From NCBI RefSeq assembly GCF_030503595.1, contig NZ_CP129966.1, positions 744,001 through 808,000 on the forward strand: a DNA stretch of 64,000 bases, read 5' to 3'. Position numbers and translations under genes: made by a program. The first letter of the stretch is position 1; each line of letters begins with the position of its first letter. A model generated the notes under the pieces. The model worked only from the letters and a program-made list of their open reading frames with translations, was not told the origin of the DNA and ran no database searches. Source of the DNA: Corynebacterium sp. P4-C1 (GTDB taxonomy: Bacteria > Actinomycetota > Actinomycetes > Mycobacteriales > Mycobacteriaceae). Below are positions 1-10,257 of the stretch, one piece after another.

Positions 1-788
1 CCGCGTCCTCCGACGCCCCGACGTCGACCCTCGCGGTGATTTACACCGAGGACGGCGCGTTCGACGAGTACCGCTTCTTCCCGAAGAACCCCGACGTCGT
101 GCTCATCGACACCCAGCTCGTCGCCGGGGCGCCGGAGCAGTTCCTCGTCGCCGGCATCGGCGACGCCCTGGCCACCTGGGTCGAGGCCCGCGCCACCGCG
201 AAGGGCAACGGCACCACGATGAACGGCGGCCACCCGACCCGCGCTGGTGCCGCATTGGCCAAGCTGAGCTGGGACATCCTGTGGGAGCACGGTCTCGCCG
301 CGCTCGATGCTGTGCGTGCCGGCGTGGTCACCCCGGCTCTCGAAGCAGTTGTCGAGGCCAACACTCTCCTGTCCGGTCTCGGTTTCGAATCCGGCGGTCT
401 CGCCGCTGCCCACGCCATCCACGACGGCCTCACCGCCGCCGAGCAGACCCACGGCCTGTCCCACGGCCAGAAGGTCAACGTGGGCACCTGCGCCCAGCTC
501 ATCATGGAGGGCGCCGACGCCCAGGAGATCGAGGACTTCATCGAGTTCACCACCAAGGTCGGCCTGCCGAACTCCCTGACCGAGGTCGGCCTGACGCCTG
601 AGAACACCGAGGAGCTCGAGGCCGTGGCCAAGGCCGCCACCGCCGAGCACGAGACCATCCACAACATGCCGTTCCCGGTCACCCCGGAGATGGTCGTGGA
701 ATCCCTCATCGCCCTCGAGCACATTTCCCGCCGCGTCCGCGAGCAGCGTGGCCTGCCGGAGCCGGTCAAGTACGAGGCCAAGCACTAG
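1..788 (+). CDS. gldA: Glycerol dehydrogenase, C-terminal part (5' end outside window)
   Basis: Iron-type alcohol dehydrogenase that oxidises glycerol to dihydroxyacetone with NAD+. The reading frame is open from base 3, so the gene enters from the left edge and only about 262 C-terminal residues are present. Metal-ligand motifs of the family are visible: the Asp in GDALATWVEARA, the His in AAHAIHDGL and the His in LSHGQKVNVGT. The C-terminal helical domain is complete and ends in KYEAKH. A strong terminator follows 23 bases after the stop, so the gene ends its transcript. The family assignment is firm; glycerol as substrate is inferred from similarity to GldA. Confidence 0.88.
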   Translation, partial: ASSDAPTSTLAVIYTEDGAFDEYRFFPKNPDVVLIDTQLVAGAPEQFLVAGIGDALATWVEARATAKGNGTTMNGGHPTRAGAALAKLSWDILWEHGLAALDAVRAGVVTPALEAVVEANTLLSGLGFESGGLAAAHAIHDGLTAAEQTHGLSHGQKVNVGTCAQLIMEGADAQEIEDFIEFTTKVGLPNSLTEVGLTPENTEELEAVAKAATAEHETIHNMPFPVTPEMVVESLIALEHISRRVREQRGLPEPVKYEAKH

Positions 789-811
789 GCAGCTTCCGCC
801 TATCGACGCCC

Positions 812-851
812 AAACCGCCCCGTCCCAGTCTCCCTGGGTGCGGGGCGGTTT
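812..851 (+). terminator. Rho-independent terminator after gldA
   Basis: Perfect GC-rich hairpin: AAACCGCCCC pairs with GGGGCGGTTT, with an inner CCCAG/CTGGG stem, followed by a short T-containing stretch. Confidence 0.8.
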
Positions 852-906
852 CTGCTGTTCCCGGACAGTCTGCCTTCGGTGGCCTTCCTGTCCCCTATGC
901 TGTCCT

Positions 907-993
907 CACTATGCGATGCCATTTCCCGGCGAGCCGCGACCTGGCGTTATGCAGATCGCATAGTGCACATCGCATAGTGGACATCGCATAGTG
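907..993. repeat. ATCGCATAGTG repeat cluster (three direct, one inverted copy)
   Basis: The 11-mer ATCGCATAGTG occurs at 955-965, 969-979 and 983-993, a strict 14-base period, and its reverse complement CACTATGCGAT lies at 907-917. The cluster sits between two genes that both end here (gldA and the broken VWA gene), so it is not an obvious promoter operator. Function is unknown. Confidence 0.7.
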
Positions 994-1013
994 CGGCCGC
1001 CTCCGCCCCGCTC

Positions 1014-2157
1014 CTACGCGTAGGGGCTAGTGCTCGGTCCGTTCGGATTGCTTGGACCGTACGGGTTCTCCGGCCCGTTCTGGGTATTTGGGCCGTACTG
1101 GCCCGGCTGGCCTTGAGGACCGGGTTGGCTCGGCTGGCCAGGCTGGCCGTGGGGACCGCTTGGGTCGTGCTGTCCGAACTGGGCGGTCGATCCACCGCGC
1201 GGACCCTGGGGGAAATCATCCCGCGCATCAACCCGGGACTGCGCAGCCTTCTTCCTCCGGCGCAGCATGAACATCAAGATGCCGAGGAACACCAACAGCA
1301 GCAGACCCACGCCAAGGGCAACCGGCCACAACCACCCCGGAGCCGAAGAATCACCGTCTTCGGCAGAATCCGCACCATCGCCGTCTTCCTTACCATCCTT
1401 CTTGGAGCCGTCGTCATTGGCACTGTCGAACTTGATCGGCTCATCCGACGGCTCCGGACCATCCTCATACGTCGGCTCCCAGTCCATGCCACCGTCAGCC
1501 GGCTCACCATCAAGCTTCACTGCGAACTCGTACGGTTGCTCTACACCAGTGACTTCGCCTTCGCCCTTGGACCCCATGCCGAACCAGACATAGTAGAAGC
1601 CCTGTTGTGCTTCCCGGTACCACGCATAATTACTGGCAGCAACGGGGCCCTCTTCGGCATCCTCATCGAAGAAAATCAGCTTCCCGTCACCGGCGTTATT
1701 GCGAAGAGCATCGTGGAAGCCTAATCCGATTGCATCGGCCTCCTCAATCACCGATTTCGGTGTCTTCGCTTTGATCACCGGGCGCTGACCCCACTCCACC
1801 GGAATCTTGTACATCCGATATTCGCCCGGAACGATCTTGTCGGAATACGACCCTTCAGTGATCTCCACCGCATCGTTGAAACTAGAACCACCGGTGACCG
1901 CCTGGGAATTCTCGATTTCGAGGTCCCCTTTGTACTCGCCAGCATCGTGAATCTTCCGGTCGTTCCATTCCTTCGCCTGCTCCTCATCCGGAAGCGGCTC
2001 GTAGTTCACGTTGACTTCAAGGTTCACATCGTCAGTGATTTCGTCGCCGTCCTGGTACACCTGCACCGGAATGAGCCAGGAACTCATGTCGCAATTGTTC
2101 TGCTTGCCGTTGTCTGTAAGCGACTCATGGCGATCGAGCACTATTTCGTACGGTCTG
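1014..2157 (-). pseudogene. VWA-domain membrane protein, 3' fragment (split by IS256-family element)
   Basis: C-terminal half of a secreted or membrane VWA-domain protein. Read on the minus strand, the frame continues from the fragment at 3597-4702 once the insertion element and one copy of its 9-bp target duplication are removed. The fragment holds an extracellular beta-rich region, an acidic linker, one transmembrane segment (GWLWPVALGVGLLLLVFLGI), a basic stop-transfer RRRKK and a cytoplasmic tail rich in Gly, Pro and Gln with GQPGQP-like repeats. The topology is a surface domain anchored by a single C-terminal helix. The apparent start inside the IS end (2255) is fortuitous. No ribosome binding site of its own was seen, so it is probably not translated. 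Confidence 0.85.
2149..2157. repeat. Target site duplication, left copy
   Basis: TACGGTCTG, identical to 3597-3605 on the other side of the IS256-family element; 8-9 bp duplications are normal for this family. Confidence 0.92.
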
Positions 2158-3596
2158 GAGAGTGTCCGATTGTTTGTGTGCGGGGTTTGGTTTACAAGTA
2201 GTCCGCGAATCGGTCGGGGTACGCCACGGCTAGTTGGTTGATGGCTTGTTTCCACCCGTTGGCTTTCGCTCCTTCAATATAGCCGTTGCATTCGATGTCG
2301 CGCTTCGCCTTCTTCGCTCGCTGGGCGGCGCGCTTGTCTTCGATGTTGCAGATCATCAACCATAGGGTCTTCAGCGCCGCGGTATCGTTCGGGAATTGGC
2401 CCCGGTTACGGGTAGCTTTACGCAGTTCAGCATTCAGCGATTCGATCGAATTGGTGGTGTAGAGCACCCGCCGGGCCGCCGGCGGGAACTGCAAAAACGG
2501 CACGAACCGGTCCCAGGCGTCGCGCCAGACTTTGACCGACTGCGGGTATTTACGGCCCAACTCTGAGGCCTCGAAAGCATCCAGGCTGGCACGGGCGGCG
2601 TCCTCGTTGGCGGCCGTGTAGATCTCACGTAGCGCCCTCGATACGGGTTTGCGGTCTTGGTAGGACACCCACCGGTTCGCAGCTCGAATCAGGTGCACGA
2701 TGCAGGTCTGCACCATCGAATTCGGCCAGGTTGCCTCCACGGCTTCCGGCAGGCCTTTGAGCCCGTCGCAACACACGATGAACACGTCCTGGACGCCACG
2801 GTTGGCCAAATCTGCGCAGACTGATGCCCAGAATGCGGCACCTTCATTGTCTGCGATCCACAATCCTAAAATGTGCTTGATGCCGTCGATATCCACACCG
2901 ATGGCTATGTAGCAGGCTTTGTTGACCACCCGGTGACCATCGCGGATCTTCACTCGCAGCGCGTCAAGGAAGATCACTGGGTAGAACTCGTCGAGTTGCC
3001 TGTTCTGCCAGATCAGCACCTCATCCAACACCGCATCGGTAATGGTACTGATCGTATCTGGGCTCATATCCACCCCCAGGGTGCCGGCGAGATGGTGCTG
3101 AATATCGCGCACGGTCATCCCGCCGGCGTACAACGAGATAATCATGTCGTCGAGCTCTGTCAGCCGACGGGATCCCTTCGGCACCATCTTTGGAACAAAC
3201 GTGCCAGCACGATCCCTCGGCATAGTCACTTCCAACGCGCCATACCCAGAATTGACGGTCTTGGTGTACGACCCGTTGCGGTGATTGCTCTCCTGTGCGG
3301 TTTCCACCCGGGCCTTCGCCTTACGGTCGGCATGGCCGTAGCCCAAATGCGCATCCATCTCCGCCTGCAGACCAGCGTTGATCGATGCCTGCAACAGGCC
3401 TTTAACCAGGTCGCTTGCATCATCAGCAGAGGCCGACAGCTCGCTGATCAGGCTGGCCAGCTCAGGATTTTCCATCAGCTTCTCGCTGATCTCGTTGACC
3501 CTCGCCGGGTCATGGCCTTTCTTCGGTGACACAGCAGTCATTATCAGTGAAACTCCTTCAGATCAGAGCCTCACACACAAACTTCCTGACACCCTC
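2158..3596 (-). mobile_element. IS256-family insertion sequence (complete, 1439 bp)
   Basis: Imperfect terminal inverted repeats are visible: GAGAGTGTCCG...GTTTGTGTG at the left end and, in reverse complement, GAGGGTGTCAG...GTTTGTGTG at the right end. It carries one intact transposase gene filling nearly the whole element. It is flanked by the 9-bp direct repeat TACGGTCTG and interrupts a VWA gene. Confidence 0.92.
2192..3541 (-). CDS. IS256-family (mutator type) transposase
   Basis: DDE transposase of 449 residues, full length for the family. The catalytic triad reads Asp193 (FLDALRVKI), Asp259 (VCCDGLKG) and Glu367 (TNSIESLN), with the family-typical CxxH-like stretch TCIVHLIR in between. 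The start ATG at 3541 is preceded by GAAGGAG about a dozen bases upstream. No frameshift or stop is seen, so the element is potentially active. It reads in the same direction as the gene it disrupts. Confidence 0.95.
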   Translation of the reverse strand: MTAVSPKKGHDPARVNEISEKLMENPELASLISELSASADDASDLVKGLLQASINAGLQAEMDAHLGYGHADRKAKARVETAQESNHRNGSYTKTVNSGYGALEVTMPRDRAGTFVPKMVPKGSRRLTELDDMIISLYAGGMTVRDIQHHLAGTLGVDMSPDTISTITDAVLDEVLIWQNRQLDEFYPVIFLDALRVKIRDGHRVVNKACYIAIGVDIDGIKHILGLWIADNEGAAFWASVCADLANRGVQDVFIVCCDGLKGLPEAVEATWPNSMVQTCIVHLIRAANRWVSYQDRKPVSRALREIYTAANEDAARASLDAFEASELGRKYPQSVKVWRDAWDRFVPFLQFPPAARRVLYTTNSIESLNAELRKATRNRGQFPNDTAALKTLWLMICNIEDKRAAQRAKKAKRDIECNGYIEGAKANGWKQAINQLAVAYPDRFADYL

Positions 3597-3605
3597 TACG
3601 GTCTG
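3597..3605. repeat. Target site duplication, right copy
   Basis: TACGGTCTG, identical to 2149-2157. Perfect identity suggests a fairly recent insertion. Confidence 0.92.
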
Positions 3606-4702
3606 AGCCCGAACTCAGCGTTACTGTAGGCCGAGCTCGTTCCACCCACGACAGTCCTTGCGGCACCGCATTCCGGGTCCTTTTCATTGGTTTCCGAGGA
3701 CGTTCCTACCACTAGATCGCCATGGTGGATACCTCCGTTGGTCTGCCATACCGGGGTGATGATGACTCGGGCGTTGTGGCCCTCCGGCACAGAGACACGG
3801 AAGTAACGATCCTTCTTCGCATTCCTATCCGGGGTCACCTTCGTCTGATACTGACCCTCATCAAGCCACTTCGCATCCTCGGGACTATCCGCAAACTCAA
3901 ACTTCGTCCCCTTCAACTGGTACTTACCCACATCACGCTGAGTCAGAAACTTCAAAGAGTCAGCAAGAGAACCGGCATCATCAGCCTCCAAGAACTGACC
4001 CTTACCCGCATCAGCAATACACTGCAGCTCCTTACGAGCCTCCTCATCAACCTTGAAACCCACAGTGTGAATCGCCAAATCCACACCCTCGTCAGCTAAC
4101 TCCTTGGCCACCTCACACACCGGCGGCGGAGCACACGAATCAATACCGTCAGAAACCAGAATGATCGAACGCTGCCCCTCGTCACCAAGCTCCTTGGCTG
4201 CCTCACGCAACGAATTCCCCATCGGGGTATGCCCCTTCGGCGTCACACCATCAATCGCCTTGTTGAACTTGTCCTTATCAATCTCCCCCACAGGCGCAAG
4301 CGTCTCAATATCCTTGCACCCCCGATCACGATTATCCGGCGCATCAGACTCCTTCGCCCCGTAAACCATCAACCCCATCTGGGCAGTACCCGGCAGGGAC
4401 TCGACGAGATCCTTCGAAGCCTTCTTCGCAGCATCAATACGCGGACCATCAGCGTCGTCCTGCAACATCGACGACGACGCATCCAAAATCAACATCGCCT
4501 TACTATCCGCACTGGCAGAACCCGCAGACCCCGACTCCGCCGGCGAAGCCGCAGAACTAGCCGCAGACGAAACCGAAGAAGCCGAAGACGAAGCTGCAGA
4601 CGAGGCCGAGGACCCCTGCGCGAGCGTCATCGGGGCCCACGCCACGGCAATCGAAAGAGCGAGGAAAACCCTCGCTCGAACTGATGAAGATAACGCCTAC
4701 AT
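3597..4702 (-). pseudogene. VWA-domain secreted protein, 5' fragment, also with a stop as codon 2
   Basis: N-terminal half of the VWA gene. After a signal-peptide-like stretch (RARVFLALSIAVAWAPMTLA) and a Ser/Ala-rich spacer comes a VWA domain. Its metal-ion-dependent adhesion site is visible as DASSS, the TP of KGHTPMGNS, and SDGID. The best start is ATG at 4702, behind AAAGGA, but it is followed directly by TAG (4697-4699) and the open frame resumes at the next codon. A single AAG-to-TAG change in an MKALSSS... start would explain this. Translation could only begin at weak internal codons (GTG at 4645, ATG at 4630), which lose most of the signal peptide. Joined to the 3' fragment the protein would have about 746 residues. 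Confidence 0.82.
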
Positions 4703-4791
4703 GCCTTCAATTCCTTTCCACAATGTGTTCAGCGTCACTAAGGAATGTAAAGCAACAACAGAAAGCACGCAGGCTTCGTTACCTATTTGTT

Positions 4792-5721
4792 TTAAGCACG
4801 AAGCAGTTCGGCAGTCACAGCCCCAGCGACATCGAGCTCGAGAACGTGGAGGCCGTCGTCACGCGCGGAGTCGAGGATCTTCGCATCGACGGGCTCGGTC
4901 GACAGGACCATGGCGGTCGGGCCGGCGCCGGAGAGGTAGGCGGCGTAGCCGCGGTTGCGCAGGCGGTTGACCCACTCGGCGGTCACCGGCAGGACGTCGG
5001 CACGGTACGGCTGGTGCAGGCGGTCGCGGGTGCCCTCCCACAGGAACTGGGGGTGGGTCTGAATCGCGACGGTCATGACAGCGGTGCGGGAGACGTTGAA
5101 CCGGGCGTCGGTGTGCGTGACGTGCGATGGCAGGACCTTGCGCACGGCGTTCGTGGAAGCGTGGAAGTCCGGCACGAGGGCGGTCGCGATGATGTCCTTG
5201 TGCACAGTCAGCGGAACGGCGCGGTACTCGGGCTGCGAGACACCGTCGACGGGAATGTCGGTCCACGACACCACTGCCCCACCGACGACGCTCGCGGCAG
5301 CGTTGTCCGGGTGGCCCTCGAAGGCGGAACTGAGCTGGATCAGCTCGTCGGTGCTCAGCGGGCTACCGGCGAGCGTGTTCGCAGCGACGACACCGGCGAC
5401 AGCGGCGGCGGCAGACGAGCCGAGACCGCGCGACTGCGGGATGTTGTTGTGGCAGGTCACCTTCAAGCCCGGGGCGTGCACATCGGCGGCGTGCAGGCCG
5501 GAGTTGATGGCCTTGACTACGAGGTGGGAGGAGTCGAGGGGCAGGTCGTCGGCACCCTCGCCGAAGATCTCCACCTCGAGGCCGGAAGAAGTGACTTCGA
5601 CCTCGACGGTGTCGTAGATGCCGACGGCCAGGCCGAGGGTGTCAAAGCCGGGGCCCAAATTCGCGGAGCTTCCGGGGACGGTGACGCGGGCGCGCAGGCC
5701 CGTTTCCAGGTCAGTGCTCAT
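4792..5721 (-). CDS. thrB: Homoserine kinase
   Basis: GHMP-family kinase that phosphorylates L-homoserine with ATP, the committed step toward threonine. Length 309 residues is normal. Family motifs: N-terminal [16 protein letters not shown], the ATP-binding glycine/serine loop [16 protein letters not shown], and the C-terminal [12 protein letters not shown]. The ATG lies 2 bases beyond the hom stop codon, so the two are translationally coupled in an operon, as is usual in corynebacteria. Confidence 0.97.
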   Translation of the reverse strand: MSTDLETGLRARVTVPGSSANLGPGFDTLGLAVGIYDTVEVEVTSSGLEVEIFGEGADDLPLDSSHLVVKAINSGLHAADVHAPGLKVTCHNNIPQSRGLGSSAAAAVAGVVAANTLAGSPLSTDELIQLSSAFEGHPDNAAASVVGGAVVSWTDIPVDGVSQPEYRAVPLTVHKDIIATALVPDFHASTNAVRKVLPSHVTHTDARFNVSRTAVMTVAIQTHPQFLWEGTRDRLHQPYRADVLPVTAEWVNRLRNRGYAAYLSGAGPTAMVLSTEPVDAKILDSARDDGLHVLELDVAGAVTAELLRA

Positions 5722-5723
5722 GT

Positions 5724-7076
5724 TTAAGCACCCAGGCGGATGACGGAGTTGATGGCCTTGACCTCGTCGATGTCGCGCAGTTCGTCGACGATGGCGGCGA
5801 GCTTGCGTTCCAGTGACTGGTGGGTGACCACGATGAGGCGGGAGTGCTCGCCGGACTCCTCCTGGCGCACCGCGGAAATCGAGATATCCTGCGCGGCGAA
5901 GCGGCGGGAGATCTCGGCGAGCACGCCGGCGCGGTCCACGACGGACATGTCGATGTGGTAGCGCGTGGGCACATCGCCGAAGTCAGCCACTGGGTAGTGC
6001 GCGTAGGGGTTCTCCGCCGGGGCACGGCCGCCGAGAATCTTGTTGCGGGCGGCGCCGACGAGGTCGCCGAGCACAGCAGACGCGGTGGGCGCACCGCCGG
6101 CGCCGTTGCCGTAGAACATCAGGCGGCCAGCAGCTTCCGCTTCGACGAACACGGCGTTGTAGGACTTATCGACGCTCGCCAGCGGGTGGTCGTTCGGCAC
6201 CAGCGTCGGGTGGACGCGGGCGGAGACGGAGGTGTTGCCGGTGTCGTCGATAAGCCTCTCGCAAATGGCGAGCAGCTTGATGGTGAATCCGGCTTCGTGC
6301 GCGGCCTCAATGTCCTCCGCGGTGATCTTCGTAATGCCCTCCGCGTGCACGTCGTCGTAGGTGACGCGGGAGTGGAAGCCCATCGACGCCATGATCGCGG
6401 CCTTGGACGCGGCATCGTGGCCCTCGACGTCGGCGGTCGGGTCCGCCTCCGCATACCCCAGGCGGGTCGCTTCGGCGAGTGCTTCGTCGTAGGACATGCC
6501 TGTCGACGCCATCGCGTCCAGCACGTAGTTCGTCGTGCCGTTGACGATGCCGGAGATGCGCTGGATCTGGTCGCCGGCCAGGGAACGGCGCAGCATGCCC
6601 ACAACGGGAATGGCGGCCGCGACCGCGGCCTCGTAGTAGAGGTCGACGCCGGCGGCGTTGGCGGCGTCGGAAAGCTCGTCGGCGTGCGCCGCGATAAGCG
6701 CCTTGTTGGCAGTGACTACGGACTTGCCCGCGTTCAGCGCGGCGAGGACGAGTTCGCGCGGGTAGTCGATCCCGCCGATGACCTCGACGACGACGTCGAT
6801 GTCGTCCCGGTCGATGAGCTCACGCGCGTTGTCGGTCAGCGTGATGCCCGGGAAAAGGTCGAGCACCTCGCGCTTCTTGCTCAGGTCGGACACGGCCACA
6901 CCGCGGACATCGATCGGACCGCCGATGCGGTTTTCCAGGCTGCCGGAGAACTCGTTGATCAGGCGCAGCACCTCGGTACCGACGGTGCCCATGCCGAGCA
7001 CAGCGACCCCCACGGGTTGCCCGATGCCCTTGCCCGGGTAGTTTCCGTTCCTTCCTTCGGCGCTCAGCGCAGTCAT
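5724..7076 (-). CDS. hom: Homoserine dehydrogenase
   Basis: Reduces aspartate semialdehyde to homoserine, at the branch from lysine to threonine and methionine. The 450 residues comprise an N-terminal NAD(P)-binding Rossmann fold ([14 protein letters not shown]), the catalytic domain ([33 protein letters not shown]) and a C-terminal ACT domain (from about residue 365, [18 protein letters not shown]) that in this family mediates threonine feedback inhibition. The start is preceded by AGGAG. It lies 35 bases downstream of lysA and just ahead of thrB, so argS-lysA-hom-thrB may be one transcript. Confidence 0.97.
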   Translation of the reverse strand: MTALSAEGRNGNYPGKGIGQPVGVAVLGMGTVGTEVLRLINEFSGSLENRIGGPIDVRGVAVSDLSKKREVLDLFPGITLTDNARELIDRDDIDVVVEVIGGIDYPRELVLAALNAGKSVVTANKALIAAHADELSDAANAAGVDLYYEAAVAAAIPVVGMLRRSLAGDQIQRISGIVNGTTNYVLDAMASTGMSYDEALAEATRLGYAEADPTADVEGHDAASKAAIMASMGFHSRVTYDDVHAEGITKITAEDIEAAHEAGFTIKLLAICERLIDDTGNTSVSARVHPTLVPNDHPLASVDKSYNAVFVEAEAAGRLMFYGNGAGGAPTASAVLGDLVGAARNKILGGRAPAENPYAHYPVADFGDVPTRYHIDMSVVDRAGVLAEISRRFAAQDISISAVRQEESGEHSRLIVVTHQSLERKLAAIVDELRDIDEVKAINSVIRLGA

Positions 7077-7111
7077 GGTTCTCCTATGTCTAGGGGGTGG
7101 ACAGCAATGCC

Positions 7112-8521
7112 CTAAGAGTCTACAAAAACCTCTCGGGCAAGTAGGTCCTCGACTGTTTCGCGGCGCACCATCGGAGTGACGTTTCCGTCCCGGACACTGA
7201 CCACTGCGGGGCGCCCGAAGCAGTTGTAGTTCGATGCCATGGAGAAGCAGTAGGCGCCTGTGGCGGCCAGCGCAATGAGATCGCCGGGGGCGATATCGTC
7301 AGGCCAGAGGGCATTATTGATGAGAATGTCGCCGGACTCGCAGTGGGAACCGACAAGGCGCGTGGCGTGCGGGGCGCCTTCCGTCATGCGGTTGACGATT
7401 CGGGCGTCGTACTCGGCACCGTAGAGCGCGGTGCGAATATTATCGCTCATTCCCCCGTCGACGGCGATGTACCGGCGGGTGGCATCGTCGGTCACGTGGA
7501 CGTCTTTGACGGTGCCCACAGAGTAGACCGTGACGGCGGCGGGGCCGGCGATCGCGCGGCCGGGCTCCACAATGACCCTGGGCGGGGTGAGCCCCATCTC
7601 CCCCGCCGCCTCTTTCACGGCACGGAGAAGGTCGCGGGCAACGGCATCGACGTCGAGGGGTTCCTCGTCGACGGTGTAGGCGATGCCGTAGCCGCCGCCG
7701 AGGTCGAGGTATTCCAGCTCCACGCCGAGCTCGCGGTAGATCTTCGCGTACAGACCCAGCACGCGGGAGGCGGCGAGTTTGAAGCCCTCCGCGTCGAAGA
7801 CCTGGGAGCCGACGTGGCAGTGCAGACCAGTCAGGCGGATATTCGCGGCGTCGCGCGCGGTCTGGGCAGCACGGAATGCGGAGCCGGATGCCAGAGACAG
7901 GCCGAATTTCTGGTCCTCGTGGCTGGTGGCGATGAACTCGTGGGTGTGGGCCTCCACGCCGGGCTTGACGCGGATGAACACATCCTGCACCATGCCCTCT
8001 TCCCCGGCAATGCGGTCGAGGACTTCGAGCTCCTGGTGGGAGTCGATGACGACGTGGCCGACACCGCTGGTCACGCAGCGGCGCAGGAAGGAATCGGGCT
8101 TGCTGTTGCCGTGGGCGGTGATGCGCTCGGCGGGGAAATCCGCAGCCAGAGCGATGAGCAGCTCGTTCTCGCTGGCCACGTCGAGGGCCAATCCCTCTTC
8201 AGCCACCCACTTTGCAATGCGGGAGGTCAAAAACGCCTTCGCGGCGTAGTGCACGTGTGCCGGGTCGCCGTAGGCGCGGGCCATGTCACGGCAACGGGAA
8301 CGGAAATCGTCCTCGTCGACGACCATGACTGGGGTGCCGTATTCAGTGGCGATCTCCGTCAATGCGGCACCGGCGATGGATACAGTGCCGTCGTCGTGGC
8401 GGACGGCGTTGCGCGGCCAGACGTGCGCAGGCAGGTCGTTGAAGCAGCCGGCTTCGTCGTGGCGCACGCGCAGCAGATCATCACGCGACAGGTTCGCCGT
8501 ATTCAGGACCGGATCGAGCAT
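7112..8521 (-). CDS. lysA: Diaminopimelate decarboxylase
   Basis: PLP enzyme that decarboxylates meso-diaminopimelate to L-lysine. It shows the PLP-lysine motif [10 protein letters not shown], the glycine loop [11 protein letters not shown], the substrate-binding EPGRAI and the catalytic-cysteine motif GSHCESGD near the C-terminus. At 469 residues it is about 25 longer than the C. glutamicum enzyme as I recall it. The extra residues are N-terminal ([21 protein letters not shown]), but the ATG has a good Shine-Dalgarno (AAAGGAT) and starts 3 bases after argS, so I keep it. The argS-lysA pairing is classic for corynebacteria. Confidence 0.96.
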   Translation of the reverse strand: MLDPVLNTANLSRDDLLRVRHDEAGCFNDLPAHVWPRNAVRHDDGTVSIAGAALTEIATEYGTPVMVVDEDDFRSRCRDMARAYGDPAHVHYAAKAFLTSRIAKWVAEEGLALDVASENELLIALAADFPAERITAHGNSKPDSFLRRCVTSGVGHVVIDSHQELEVLDRIAGEEGMVQDVFIRVKPGVEAHTHEFIATSHEDQKFGLSLASGSAFRAAQTARDAANIRLTGLHCHVGSQVFDAEGFKLAASRVLGLYAKIYRELGVELEYLDLGGGYGIAYTVDEEPLDVDAVARDLLRAVKEAAGEMGLTPPRVIVEPGRAIAGPAAVTVYSVGTVKDVHVTDDATRRYIAVDGGMSDNIRTALYGAEYDARIVNRMTEGAPHATRLVGSHCESGDILINNALWPDDIAPGDLIALAATGAYCFSMASNYNCFGRPAVVSVRDGNVTPMVRRETVEDLLAREVFVDS

Positions 8522-8524
8522 GAT

Positions 8525-10195
8525 TTACATCCTTTCCGGCGCGGTGACGCCGAGCAGGCGCAGGGCGTTCGCGAGCACCTGGCGGGAAGCGGAAGCCAGA
8601 GTCAGGCGGGCGGAGTGGATCGGCTGCGGGTCCTCGCCGGCCTTCGGCAGGATTTGGCAGGCGTCGTAGAACTTGTGGAAGACGCTGGCCAGCTCCTCGG
8701 CGTAGCGGGCGATGCGGTGCGGTTCGCGCAGCTCAGCGGCAGCCTTCACAACCGCGGGGAATTCGCCGAGAGTACGGATCAGGTCGCCCTCCTTCTCGTG
8801 GGTGAGCAGGGAGAGGTCGACGTCGTTCCCGTCAGCCGAGCCGCCGAGGCTAACACCGGCGTCGGCGGCCTTGCGCTCAATGGACGCGAGGCGGGTGTGG
8901 CCGTACTGCACGTAGTAGACGGGGTTGTCATTGGACTGCTTCTCCCACAGGTCGAGGTCGATGTCGAGGGTGGAATCCACAGACGAACGCACCATCGAGT
9001 AGCGGGCAGCGTCGCGGCCGATCAGGTCCACGAGGTCGTCGAGGGTGATCACCGTCCCGGCGCGCTTGGACATCTTCACCGGCTTGCCGTCACGGACGAG
9101 ATTGACCATCTGGCCGATGAGCACCTCGACGGCCTCCGGGTCGTAGCCGAGAGCCTGCGCGGCGGCGCGCAGCCGGGCGATATAGCCGTGGTGGTCCGCA
9201 CCCAGCATGTAGATCGCCAGGGTGTGGCCACGGTCGAATTTATCGGCGACGTACGCGATGTCGCCCGCGATATAGGCAGCGTCGCCGTCGGACTTGATCA
9301 CCACGCGGTCCTTGTCGTCGCCAAAGTCGGTGGAACGCAGCCACCACGCGCCGTCGGCCTCGTACAGGTTGCCGTTGTCCTTCAGCGTCTGGATGGCGCG
9401 GTCCACGGCACCGGACTCGAACAGCGAGTTCTCGTGGAAGAACACGTCGAAGTCGGTGCCGAATTCGTGGAGCGACTCCTTGATCTGAGCGAACATCATC
9501 TCAACGCCTTCAGCGCGGAAAGTCTCCTGCACAGTTTCCTCATCGCCGTCGAGGGCGTCGGGGCGCTTATCGACGACCGCATCCGCGATCTCGCCAATAT
9601 ATTCACCGCCGTACCCGTCTTCCGGCGTGGGCAGACCCTTCGCGGACGCGACAAGCGAGCGGGCGAAACGGTCAATCTGCCCGCCGTGGTCGTTGAAGTA
9701 GTACTCGCGCGTGACTTCCGCGCCTGAGAATTCCAGGACGCGGCCGAGGGAATCGCCCACAGCTGCCCAGCGGGTGCCGCCTAAGTGGATCGGGCCGGTG
9801 GGGTTCGCGGAGACGAATTCCAGGTTGATCTTCGCGCCCGAAAGAAGGTCGGATGAACCGAAAGATGGACCCTTTTCAAGGATCTCGGTCACGATGCCTC
9901 CCGTGGCGGCGGCACCCAAGCGGAGATTGATGAAGCCCGGGCCCGCGACCTCGGCGGAGTCGATCTCGGGGCGGGCCGACAAGGCGTCGGCAAGCCAGCC
10001 GGCGAGCTCGCGCGGGTTGGTGCCCGCCTTCTTGGCCACCTGCAAAGCGATATTCGTCGCATAGTCCCCGTGCTCCGGGTTGCGGGGGCGCTCAACAGTG
10101 ACGTTGTCGGGAACGACCGTCGAATCGAGGCCGTGAGCGTCGAGCGTTTCGATGGTGATTGTGCGGACTGTGGAGGCAAGGTCAGCAGGCGTCAT
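8525..10195 (-). CDS. argS: Arginyl-tRNA synthetase
   Basis: Class I aminoacyl-tRNA synthetase that charges tRNA-Arg. It has the N-terminal Add-1-type domain, the HIGH-equivalent in [10 protein letters not shown], the KMSKR loop (VKMSKRAGT) and a C-terminal anticodon-binding helical domain. I start it at MTPADLAS (ATG at 10195), which matches the family N-terminus and gives 556 residues. The frame is open to an ATG at 10297, but that would overlap the divergent lutA start and adds residues unlike the family. No clear Shine-Dalgarno precedes 10195, which may mean a leaderless mRNA. Confidence 0.95.
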   Translation of the reverse strand: MTPADLASTVRTITIETLDAHGLDSTVVPDNVTVERPRNPEHGDYATNIALQVAKKAGTNPRELAGWLADALSARPEIDSAEVAGPGFINLRLGAAATGGIVTEILEKGPSFGSSDLLSGAKINLEFVSANPTGPIHLGGTRWAAVGDSLGRVLEFSGAEVTREYYFNDHGGQIDRFARSLVASAKGLPTPEDGYGGEYIGEIADAVVDKRPDALDGDEETVQETFRAEGVEMMFAQIKESLHEFGTDFDVFFHENSLFESGAVDRAIQTLKDNGNLYEADGAWWLRSTDFGDDKDRVVIKSDGDAAYIAGDIAYVADKFDRGHTLAIYMLGADHHGYIARLRAAAQALGYDPEAVEVLIGQMVNLVRDGKPVKMSKRAGTVITLDDLVDLIGRDAARYSMVRSSVDSTLDIDLDLWEKQSNDNPVYYVQYGHTRLASIERKAADAGVSLGGSADGNDVDLSLLTHEKEGDLIRTLGEFPAVVKAAAELREPHRIARYAEELASVFHKFYDACQILPKAGEDPQPIHSARLTLASASRQVLANALRLLGVTAPERM

Positions 10196-10257
10196 GGGAA
10201 AGGAGTTTAATTGAAGCTGGCCACTGCCCGGCAACTTACCCAGAAAGGAGCCAATCA

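Noticed and set aside
7343..9727. 794-codon open frame on the plus strand across lysA and argS
   Set aside because: Antisense to two essential genes with clear motifs on the other strand, and low-complexity Val/Gly/His translation.
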